Below are positions 1 through 5,650 of a stretch of 9,977 bases of DNA, piece after piece (within the stretch, counting starts at the first letter, position 1; the number at the start of each line of letters is the position of its first letter). The position numbers were made by a program, and so were the translations under genes. The notes under the pieces were generated by a model. The model saw only the letters and a list, made by a program, of their open reading frames with translations, ran no database searches and was not told the DNA's origin. The stretch comes from a bacterium. Its GTDB lineage: Bacteria; Patescibacteriota; Patescibacteriia; CAIQCM01. The stretch is taken from the NCBI GenBank assembly GCA_023246535.1, contig JAHFIF010000019.1, positions 1 to 9,977 on the forward strand. The letters are read 5' to 3'.

Positions 1-1
1 A

Positions 2-358
2 ACCGTCGTTTCGATAACGGGCAATTCGTTGACGGTTAGCGCCGCAAATCCGGATCCGGCCAAAGCCAAAGAAAAGATCACGACAACCGTCACGATTTCG
101 CCCAAGACCGCAATAACCCCCCGTACCAACCTGTTGCCGTCGGCGATCGATGCGCTAATGAAAAAACAAGCGCAAGACAGCATTAATCACGGCGGCATTC
201 CGTCGTCCGTTCCTTTGGTGACCTATACCGAAGAAAAGGCCTCGCTGTCCGACATCAAGCCCGGCACGGAGGCCGATATTTTCTTGGCGCTTGATGATAA
301 GGGTAAAACCACGAACGAAGCCGTTCAAATATCCGTTGTTTCGAACGGTACGCGATAA
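2..358 (+). CDS. 3' end of a hypothetical protein (possible DUF5666-like domain)
   Basis: The reading frame is open to the left edge and ends at TAA 356-358, so this is the C-terminal ~118 residues of a longer protein; a TTG at 29 is in frame but is not a convincing start. The first visible residues (TVVSITGNSLTV) match the beta-strand pattern 'V-x-S-I-x-G-N-x-L-T-V' seen in small OB-like secreted domains such as DUF5666, and the end (G-T-E-A-D-I-F-L-A-L-D-D-K-G ... A-V-Q-I-S-V-V) would fit the closing strands of such a barrel. The middle is Thr/Lys-rich and probably disordered. No catalytic motif and no cysteine are visible. A strong terminator follows. The family assignment is an inference from pattern only; the coding call is firm. 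Confidence 0.7.
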   Translation, partial: TVVSITGNSLTVSAANPDPAKAKEKITTTVTISPKTAITPRTNLLPSAIDALMKKQAQDSINHGGIPSSVPLVTYTEEKASLSDIKPGTEADIFLALDDKGKTTNEAVQISVVSNGTR

Positions 359-384
359 ACGGCGGCCAAACGCTGACATTGGAC

Positions 385-419
385 AAGATCGCCCCGAATT
401 TAAGGGGCGATTTTTGTTT
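385..419 (+). terminator. Intrinsic terminator of the left-edge gene
   Basis: Stem ATCGCCCC (388-395) pairs perfectly with GGGGCGAT (404-411) around an 8-nt loop. A-U and G-U pairs extend the stem outward to 385, and TTTTTGTTT follows. It lies 27 nt after the stop codon. Confidence 0.88.
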
Positions 420-465
420 ACGAATCAACGGCCTGTAATCACGTTTTTATCGAGGTTCGTGACGG

Positions 466-494
466 TTGACAAAATGGCGGAATTTTGCTATGCT
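466..494 (+). promoter_or_regulatory. Promoter of the propeller lipoprotein gene
   Basis: TTGACA (466-471), a 17-nt spacer and TATGCT (489-494), with an extended -10 TG at 486-487. A second -10-like TATGAT overlaps at 494-499. Predicted transcription start is near 501, giving a leader of about 130 nt before the ATG at 634. The 13 bases from 466 (TTGACAAAATGGC) recur exactly in the promoter of the second lipoprotein gene at 5585. Confidence 0.75.
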
Positions 495-533
495 ATGATA
501 GTTTAGTGCCCAAGTCTTGCCTGAGTATCGAGC

Positions 534-552
534 TCGCGAAGGTCGCGATTTT
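534..552 (+). promoter_or_regulatory. Terminator-like hairpin in the leader
   Basis: TCGCGA (534-539) and TCGCGA (543-548) form a perfect 6-bp GC-rich stem with a 3-nt loop, followed at once by TTTTG. It lies inside the transcribed leader between the promoter at 466-494 and the gene at 634, so it could act as an attenuator. The stem is short, so its strength is uncertain. No leader peptide was recognised. Confidence 0.35.
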
Positions 553-601
553 GCTTAGTCAGACAAGGAAAGTACGTTAAAAAATGTCGTAAGACCGCAT
601 G

Positions 602-627
602 CGCCCGGCGAAATGGGCGGTTGGAGG
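602..627 (+). promoter_or_regulatory. Hairpin and ribosome binding site before the propeller lipoprotein
   Basis: CGCCC (602-606) can pair with GGGCG (615-619). A strong Shine-Dalgarno GGAGG follows at 623-627, 6 nt before ATG 634. This fixes the start at 634 rather than at the in-frame ATG 613, which lies within the hairpin and has no Shine-Dalgarno. Confidence 0.65.
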
Positions 628-633
628 AACATC

Positions 634-1665
634 ATGAAGAATGCTGGAATGTATCTGACCGCGGCCGCTTTTGCTTTGTGCCTCGGCTGCGACGGCGGGA
701 ACGATCGCGATCCCTCGAATTCGCAGGTCAAGCTCACGGCTTCCGATGCGCTGATCCGAACGCTCGCCGGCGGCGAAAGCCTGCTCGACGAAAATTCCGG
801 AACGTTCGCTTGGGTGAACGCCGACGGCTTGCTCGTCGCTTTCGACGCCAAGACCGGCGCCACCCGCCAGCTGAACGGCGCGGCCACGGCCCCGCCTTTC
901 GCGACCGTCCGCTCGGTCGCCGTCAATTCCGACGGCACGGTGGCCTGGCTCTACCAGGCGGACCGCGCCGAGAATGGCGCCTACCATTCGGATTATGTCG
1001 CCATGGATGAGAAAACTGAAATTGCGCGAACGGGCTTCGATCGCCAGGATCTGTCGATGGATCTTCCAGCCTCGGTGGCGGCGAGCGGGGACTATTTCGT
1101 CTTTAGCGCGCCGACCGACGAGAGCGGGGCGCGGATCTTCCGCACCTACAGCGCGTCCACCGGCCGGTTTCAGTCCGAACTGATGCCGCACTTCGCAATG
1201 TTCGGAGGCGTTGCCTACGACGTGCGCATGCACGGCACCAGCGTCGGGTTCCGCACCGAAGATTCTTACGTCACCGGCGATATCACCGGTCTGAATCTTT
1301 CCGTGTACGTGGAGTCCTACATGGTCGCCACCGACTTCAACGGACAGAGCATTGCTTGGGCGACCTGGTACGACAACAACGCGTACATCGGTACGGCGGG
1401 GCGGCTCGGCGAGAATGGCTATGACCTTGACGAAGAAGCGCGGTCCAAGCCGACCTGTACTCGATGCGTGGCCATGAGCTGGGACGGACGCTTTGCGGCT
1501 TGGAACGCGACCGACGGCATCCGTTACGCCGACCGTCGCCACCAAGGCGCGAGCCAAGGATTGGTCCCTGGCGCCGCAGAGTTCGTCCTTGACGGCGCGA
1601 CACTCTACTACATTGCTGCGGGAACCGACGGCTCGGTCGGGTTGTACCGCCGCTTGCTCGAGTAG
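634..1665 (+). CDS. Predicted lipoprotein with beta-propeller-like repeats
   Basis: 343 residues. The N-terminus has a short positive region, a hydrophobic stretch (residues 6-17) and a lipobox-like L-C-L-G-C with Cys19 as the predicted lipidation site, so the protein should be membrane-anchored and exposed. A short Asp/Ser-rich linker follows. The rest shows about seven recurring blocks of the type 'S/N-x-D/G-G-x-x-A/V-A-W ... D/Y-x-x-T-G', for example G-T-F-A-W-V-N-A-D-G, S-D-G-T-V-A-W-L-Y, W-D-G-R-F-A-A-W-N and L-D-G-A-T-L-Y-Y-I, each two to four beta strands. This is what a WD40/TolB-like propeller looks like; no enzyme motif is seen. A C-T-R-C pair sits at residues 275-278. The gene is a single transcription unit with its own promoter, leader and terminator. 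A binding or scaffold role at the surface is inferred; the exact family is not recognised. Confidence 0.82.
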   Translation: MKNAGMYLTAAAFALCLGCDGGNDRDPSNSQVKLTASDALIRTLAGGESLLDENSGTFAWVNADGLLVAFDAKTGATRQLNGAATAPPFATVRSVAVNSDGTVAWLYQADRAENGAYHSDYVAMDEKTEIARTGFDRQDLSMDLPASVAASGDYFVFSAPTDESGARIFRTYSASTGRFQSELMPHFAMFGGVAYDVRMHGTSVGFRTEDSYVTGDITGLNLSVYVESYMVATDFNGQSIAWATWYDNNAYIGTAGRLGENGYDLDEEARSKPTCTRCVAMSWDGRFAAWNATDGIRYADRRHQGASQGLVPGAAEFVLDGATLYYIAAGTDGSVGLYRRLLE

Positions 1666-1685
1666 TACGAAGACAGAGAATAGAT

Positions 1686-1728
1686 GGCGCGAGCGATCCT
1701 CACAGGGGATCGTCTCGCGCCTTTTTTG
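1686..1728 (+). terminator. Intrinsic terminator of the propeller lipoprotein gene
   Basis: GGCGCGAG (1686-1693) pairs with CTCGCGCC (1714-1721). The stem continues with CGATCC (1694-1699) against GGATCG (1707-1712), with one bulged T at 1713. The loop is 7 nt and is followed by TTTTTTG. A very stable terminator, 20 nt after the stop. Confidence 0.92.
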
Positions 1729-1777
1729 TTTCACGATCCAAACGCGTTTCTTTCGCAAAAAAGAGTTTATAAGCAAC

Positions 1778-1805
1778 GAGAGTATTAGTTGATTCTCATA
1801 CTCTC
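1778..1805. repeat. 8-bp inverted repeat upstream of the fiber promoter
   Basis: GAGAGTAT (1778-1785) and ATACTCTC (1798-1805) are a perfect inverted repeat around a 12-nt centre. It lies about 80 bp upstream of the predicted fiber transcription start. With no T-run after it on either strand it is not a terminator; a protein-binding site is possible. Confidence 0.45.
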
Positions 1806-1838
1806 CTTACATCGCCTGGCCAGATCGGGTCGCAGACT

Positions 1839-1866
1839 TTTGCACAAAAAAAGGTTGTGCTATAAT
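1839..1866 (+). promoter_or_regulatory. Promoter of the fiber gene with embedded palindrome
   Basis: A perfect -10 TATAAT (1861-1866) is preceded by the extended element TGC (1858-1860). The -35 is poor (TTTGCA at 1839-1844 with a 16-nt spacer). GCACAA (1842-1847) and TTGTGC (1855-1860) form a perfect 6-bp inverted repeat filling the spacer and abutting the -10, an operator-like position. Predicted start near 1873 gives a leader of only about 17 nt, with no Shine-Dalgarno. Confidence 0.7.
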
Positions 1867-1889
1867 GGTAGCAACTAATAATCCGTCCT

Positions 1890-4800
1890 ATGACTAAGAA
1901 GCCCATAACCAGGCGTTTTGGACCCAAACGGTCCAAGAGCGCTTTTCTAATTTTCCGCGTGGCGGCGATCGTTGTGATCGTAGGGGTGTTCGCAGTCTTT
2001 GGATTGTCGATCAAGAATACTCTCGCCTTAAGCTGGTCCGAGCCGGCGGTCAATCCGCCGGACATGACCGGCATCAACGGTCCGGTTTGGGCGCAGACCG
2101 CCGCTTCGCAAGCTGGCGGGATGTGGGTGACAGGCAAGGGACGTTTTGACACCGCCGGGACCGCCGACGCCAACTGTACCGGCGCCAAAGTTTGCGGCGC
2201 CGATAATGGAGCGGGCTTCGGTCTTTCCGGCGAATCGGCAACCGGCGTTGGTTTATATGCTTCCACCGGCAATGCGTCGAGCTATGCCGGCGACTTCAAC
2301 GGCAATGTCTACGTTTATCCCGGTTCCAAAGTCGGTCTTGGCATTGCGCCTTCCACCACGTTGGACGTTAACGGTATTGCCGCGATCGGTTCGAACACGC
2401 CGTATAACGCCGGCTACTCGACCGACTACAAACTGCATATTGGCAACCCGGCGGCCTCGGCTAACGGCGGCATCATGGTGATCACCGGAACCTCCGGCAT
2501 CGGAAAAATTTCTTTTGACTACGGCACCACGGCCGACGGCCGTGGCCGCATTTGGTATTACAACGGCACTGATACGATGCAATTTGCCACCGCCGGTGGC
2601 GCGGCCGACATGACGATCAATGCGGCGGGAAATGTCGGTATCCAAAACACTTCGCCGTCGGCGACATTGTCTTTGGGGACAGCTGGCACTTCGCTTGGCT
2701 CGCTTTCGTTCGCCGGCAACACCTCGGGCGTTGTCACGGTGCAACCGGCCGCTGCCGCCGGCACCTGGACGCTCACACTCCCGACCTCGGCCGGCACCAG
2801 CGGACAAGTGCTGCAAACCAACGGCGCGGGCGTTACGTCTTGGGCCACTGTTTCCGGTGGCGGGCAAACTCCCTGGACAGCCAATGAAGTCGCCGCGGGT
2901 TACACGCTTTACGGCAACTCTACGGCCAGCGGCAACATGACGATCGATTCAACTTCCAACGCCACCAAAGGTTATATAATCTTGCAGCCATCCGGCGGCA
3001 ATGTGGGGATTGGCAACAGCGCGCCGACCGCCTCGCTTTCGTTGGGTACGGCCGGGACAAGGGCCGGCACGCTCACCATGGCCGGCGTCACCTCCGGCGT
3101 GGTCACGCTCGACACCTTGGCGGCCGCGGGAACCTGGACCTTTACGCTTCCGGCCAGCGGCGGAACGGCCAATCAATTTTTGCAAACTGACGGAGCGGGA
3201 AATGCCACTTGGGTGTCGGTCTGCAGCGGCACCTGCACGGCCAACTACATGTCGAAGTTCGGTTCCGCTTTCGCCGAGACCAACTCGATCATGTATGACA
3301 GCGGCACGGCGATCGGTATAAGCAATACCTCGCCCTCGGCCCTTCTGACCTTGGGAACCGCCGGAACTAAGGCGGGCACGCTTTCCTTTGCCGGCAGCAC
3401 TTCCGGCACGGTCACCGTGCAACCGGCCGCCGCAGCCGGCACTTGGACGCTCACGCTTCCGACCACCGCCGGCACGAGCGGACAACAGCTGACCACCGAC
3501 GGAACGGGTATTCTTTCTTGGGCCGCCGCCGGTAGCGGCGGGATCACGTGTGGAACCTGCACCACCAGCTATGTGCCTAAATTTGCTTCGGCCTCTTCCA
3601 TTTCCAACTCGCTCATCTACGACAGCGGCACGGCGATCGGCATCAGCAATACCGCACCCAGCGCGCTTTTGACCCTCGGCACCGCCGGCACCAAACTTGG
3701 CAATATTTCGTTCGCCGGCAATACTTCCGGCACGGTCACGGTGCAGCCCGCCGCCGCCGCCGGTACCTGGACGCTCACGCTGCCGACCACCGCCGGCACG
3801 AGTGGGCAGTACTTGCAAACCAACGGCTCGGGCGTCGCTACTTGGGCCACGGTGGCGGGCGGCGGTAACATGAACTGCGGCGGAACCTGCACGGCGGGTT
3901 ATATCCCCAAGTTCAATTCCGGCACCGGTATAATCAATTCGCTTTTGTCTGACAATGGCGCAACCGTCACTGATTCCGGCGCTTTGGCTGTGGCCGGTGC
4001 GGTAAGTGCGGCCTCGTATTCCGGTCCGTACGGTATATTCTTGAGCGTTGCCGGCTATACCAATACCAGTTTGTTGGGCGTGAGCTGGACCGGTTCTAAC
4101 TTGTATGGCCTGTGTCCGGCGGCAAATTGCGATATTACGACGTTCTATGTTCCGGGCAACGGATCGAATCCCGCCTCCATGCAGTTATTCGATAACGGCA
4201 ATCTTTACGTGAACGGTTCGAGTCTTCAAGTTGGCGGGCTCGCCACGCTTTGCTCCGGTTGCACGGCCGGTTACTACCAGGATGCGGCAAACGGCGCCTA
4301 TCGTTCGATCGTCAGCAGCGCGACGACAAGCGGCTATTATTTCCAGTCGAATGCTGGCGCTTCGACGACGATGTATGTCGGCGTCGGCGGCAGCTATCTT
4401 GGCAGGGTCGGTATCGGCACCAACAGCCCATCGTACACTTTGGACGTTGCCGGAAGCATCAACAGTTCAGGAACCGGTTCATTCGCATCTTATGTGTATG
4501 CCTACGGTACCGCGACCGGTTGCAGCTGCATCATGGGTCTCAATTCCAGCCAAGGCCTGGCTGTCAGCGGCACGGACAGCGGTTATGGCGTTGCCTATGT
4601 GCACAATACGAGCGGCGGAACCGCCGTTTATGCCAAGACCGATAACGGTTCCGGCGCCGGGGTTTTCGGATACAATTACAACGGCGCCAACGGCGAGGGT
4701 GTTCTTGGCCAAGCGACGGGAACCAACGGCATTGGCGTTTATGGCCAAGCGACGGGCGGGGGCAGTGCCTACGGCGTCTACGGCACCGGTCCGACTTACG

Positions 4801-5519
4801 GGTTATATACGCCTAACAGCATCTATGCCGGCGGCAACTTGGTTCTTGGCGCGGCTAATCCGTATATTAATACCGGCGGTTCGTATTTTATCGCTCCCGG
4901 CGGCGCTTACTTTAACTCGGGCACGGTTTACTTCCAGACGGTATCGCAATTCCGCGGCGGCATTCAAAATGACAGCGCTGCCAACTTGACCATTTACGGC
5001 GGAACAAGCAATCAAACGTATTTCCCCGGGCACGTCCAAGTCGGTCCTAGCATTGCAGGTATGTCCAACGGCGATATGAGCGTCTCGCGCGGCGATGGCA
5101 GCGGCGTCATTTATATGGGGGATGCGAATCATTTGCTCTACTACACGCCAGCGATCCCAGGTTACTACTTCCCGAATGCTAACGTCTACGTAACGGCCGG
5201 TTACAATTTCCTTGGCTACTCCGACCGGCGTCTCAAGACCGAAATTAACGGTCTCGATGACAAACAAGGATTAGACGCGATCGGCCGCTTGAATCCTGTC
5301 AGTTATTACATAAAAGCCGACCGCTCTTTGGGGTTGCAGTATGGCTTTGTTGCCCAGGACGTCCAAGACGTTTTGCCGGCAATTGTCAGGACCGGAGAAA
5401 ATGGCATGTTGGCGCTGAACTACAACGGATTGTTTGCGCCAATGGTCAAAGCGATCCAAGAGCAGCAAGCGGAAATCGAAGATTTGCAGAGACAGATAAA
5501 CGAACTGAAACAAAGATAA
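1890..5519 (+). CDS. Giant membrane-anchored tail-fiber-like protein with C-terminal Peptidase_S74 chaperone
   Basis: 1209 residues. A Lys/Arg-rich N-terminus (1-17) and one hydrophobic segment (about 18-40) form a signal anchor with the rest outside the cell. Residues 47-60 (L-S-W-S-E-P-A-V-N-P-P) resemble the start of many CPR surface proteins. The body is Gly/Thr/Ser/Ala-rich: 'V-G-L-G-I-A-P-S-T-T-L-D-V-N-G' fiber motifs, four ~70-residue repeats (253-659), recurrent C-x2-3-C pairs, and a G-V-Y-G-rich stretch (898-975). The C-terminus is an intramolecular chaperone: S-D-R-R-L-K at 1111-1116 contains the Ser-Lys dyad (five apart, as in phage endosialidase tailspikes and MyRF), then Y-G-F-V-A-Q-D-V-Q-D-V-L-P and a closing coiled coil (~1185-1209). 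In the family this domain trimerises the fiber and is cut off just before the Ser, here releasing 99 residues. No Shine-Dalgarno is visible; ATG 1890 is chosen for the signal anchor and the promoter just upstream. It stands alone, with its own terminator. A role in adhesion is inferred. Confidence 0.9.
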   Translation: MTKKPITRRFGPKRSKSAFLIFRVAAIVVIVGVFAVFGLSIKNTLALSWSEPAVNPPDMTGINGPVWAQTAASQAGGMWVTGKGRFDTAGTADANCTGAKVCGADNGAGFGLSGESATGVGLYASTGNASSYAGDFNGNVYVYPGSKVGLGIAPSTTLDVNGIAAIGSNTPYNAGYSTDYKLHIGNPAASANGGIMVITGTSGIGKISFDYGTTADGRGRIWYYNGTDTMQFATAGGAADMTINAAGNVGIQNTSPSATLSLGTAGTSLGSLSFAGNTSGVVTVQPAAAAGTWTLTLPTSAGTSGQVLQTNGAGVTSWATVSGGGQTPWTANEVAAGYTLYGNSTASGNMTIDSTSNATKGYIILQPSGGNVGIGNSAPTASLSLGTAGTRAGTLTMAGVTSGVVTLDTLAAAGTWTFTLPASGGTANQFLQTDGAGNATWVSVCSGTCTANYMSKFGSAFAETNSIMYDSGTAIGISNTSPSALLTLGTAGTKAGTLSFAGSTSGTVTVQPAAAAGTWTLTLPTTAGTSGQQLTTDGTGILSWAAAGSGGITCGTCTTSYVPKFASASSISNSLIYDSGTAIGISNTAPSALLTLGTAGTKLGNISFAGNTSGTVTVQPAAAAGTWTLTLPTTAGTSGQYLQTNGSGVATWATVAGGGNMNCGGTCTAGYIPKFNSGTGIINSLLSDNGATVTDSGALAVAGAVSAASYSGPYGIFLSVAGYTNTSLLGVSWTGSNLYGLCPAANCDITTFYVPGNGSNPASMQLFDNGNLYVNGSSLQVGGLATLCSGCTAGYYQDAANGAYRSIVSSATTSGYYFQSNAGASTTMYVGVGGSYLGRVGIGTNSPSYTLDVAGSINSSGTGSFASYVYAYGTATGCSCIMGLNSSQGLAVSGTDSGYGVAYVHNTSGGTAVYAKTDNGSGAGVFGYNYNGANGEGVLGQATGTNGIGVYGQATGGGSAYGVYGTGPTYGLYTPNSIYAGGNLVLGAANPYINTGGSYFIAPGGAYFNSGTVYFQTVSQFRGGIQNDSAANLTIYGGTSNQTYFPGHVQVGPSIAGMSNGDMSVSRGDGSGVIYMGDANHLLYYTPAIPGYYFPNANVYVTAGYNFLGYSDRRLKTEINGLDDKQGLDAIGRLNPVSYYIKADRSLGLQYGFVAQDVQDVLPAIVRTGENGMLALNYNGLFAPMVKAIQEQQAEIEDLQRQINELKQR
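2646..3866 (+). repeat. Four protein-coding direct repeats in the fiber gene
   Basis: Units begin at 2646, 3015, 3324 and 3648 (residues 253, 376, 479, 587). Each is about 70 residues: an 'N-[TS]-x-P-[ST]-A-x-L-[ST]-L-G-T-A-G-T' start, then 'A-G-x-T-S-G-x-V-T', 'A-A-A-G-T-W-T-[LF]-T-L-P' and a closing '[TN]-[DN]-G-x-G ... W'. Spacings are 369, 309 and 324 bp. Units 3 and 4 are the closest and share long DNA identities, including the 20 bases at 3299 and 3623 (GACAGCGGCACGGCGATCGG). Unit 2 is the most diverged. Confidence 0.88.
4581..4814 (+). repeat. G-V-Y-G-type short repeats in the fiber gene
   Basis: Residues 898-975 carry a run of short strands of the form Y-G-V-A-Y, T-A-V-Y-A, A-G-V-F-G, E-G-V-L-G, I-G-V-Y-G, Y-G-V-Y-G, Y-G-L-Y, about 10-14 residues apart. 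The DNA repeats the 14 bases GGCCAAGCGACGGG near 4709 and 4743. The spacing suggests a stacked beta-solenoid or triple-beta-helix shaft. Confidence 0.65.
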
Positions 5520-5527
5520 GCAAGACA

Positions 5528-5553
5528 AAGACCGCCCGATGGGCGGTCTTTTG
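5528..5553 (+). terminator. Intrinsic terminator of the fiber gene
   Basis: AAGACCGCCC (5528-5537) pairs perfectly with GGGCGGTCTT (5541-5550) around a 3-nt loop (GAT), followed by TTG. The T-tail runs 5549-5552. It starts 8 nt after the stop. Confidence 0.9.
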
Positions 5554-5584
5554 TATAGAATTTTATTCTATTTGACGGAACCTA

Positions 5585-5613
5585 TTGACAAAATGGCTTA
5601 TTTGCGTTATCGT
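5585..5613 (+). promoter_or_regulatory. Promoter of the stalked lipoprotein gene
   Basis: TTGACA (5585-5590), a 17-nt spacer and TATCGT (5608-5613). The 13 bases TTGACAAAATGGC are identical to those at 466-478, at the same place relative to the -10, and both promoters have TGACGG a short distance upstream. The -10 is weaker here and lacks the extended TG. Confidence 0.65.
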
Positions 5614-5619
5614 TTTCTC

Positions 5620-5643
5620 GATTCATTAGTGAATCAGAAGGAG
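5620..5643 (+). promoter_or_regulatory. 5' hairpin and ribosome binding site of the stalked lipoprotein gene
   Basis: GATTCA (5620-5625) pairs perfectly with TGAATC (5630-5635) around TTAG. The hairpin begins about where transcription should start. Shine-Dalgarno AAGGAG (5638-5643) follows, 7 nt before ATG 5651, which favours this ATG over the adjacent TTG 5648. Confidence 0.6.
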
Positions 5644-5650
5644 TCCTTTG

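Noticed and set aside
613..633. In-frame ATG 613 as the start of the propeller lipoprotein
   Set aside because: It lies in a hairpin before the Shine-Dalgarno at 623-627 and would put extra polar residues before a good signal peptide; ATG 634 is properly spaced.
577..1776. A 399-codon open frame on the minus strand, antisense to the propeller lipoprotein gene
   Set aside because: It is the shadow of a GC-rich gene: the product is Arg/Gly/Ala/Val-rich without domain pattern or signal, it crosses the strong terminator at 1686-1728, and the plus-strand gene has promoter, Shine-Dalgarno, signal peptide and terminator.
2646..3866. Regular repeats considered as a CRISPR array
   Set aside because: Units are over 200 bp, coding, unequally spaced and diverge by codon changes; no cas genes are present.
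2253..3892. Long minus-strand and alternate-frame open frames within the fiber gene
   Set aside because: They arise from the repetitive GC-rich fiber repeats, recur with each repeat, and encode low-complexity Arg/Gly or Val/Pro-rich sequence.
4231..4989. 252-codon plus-strand frame inside the fiber gene
   Set aside because: Ala/Arg/Pro-rich alternate-frame translation of the fiber, which is clearly coding through this region up to its S74 domain.
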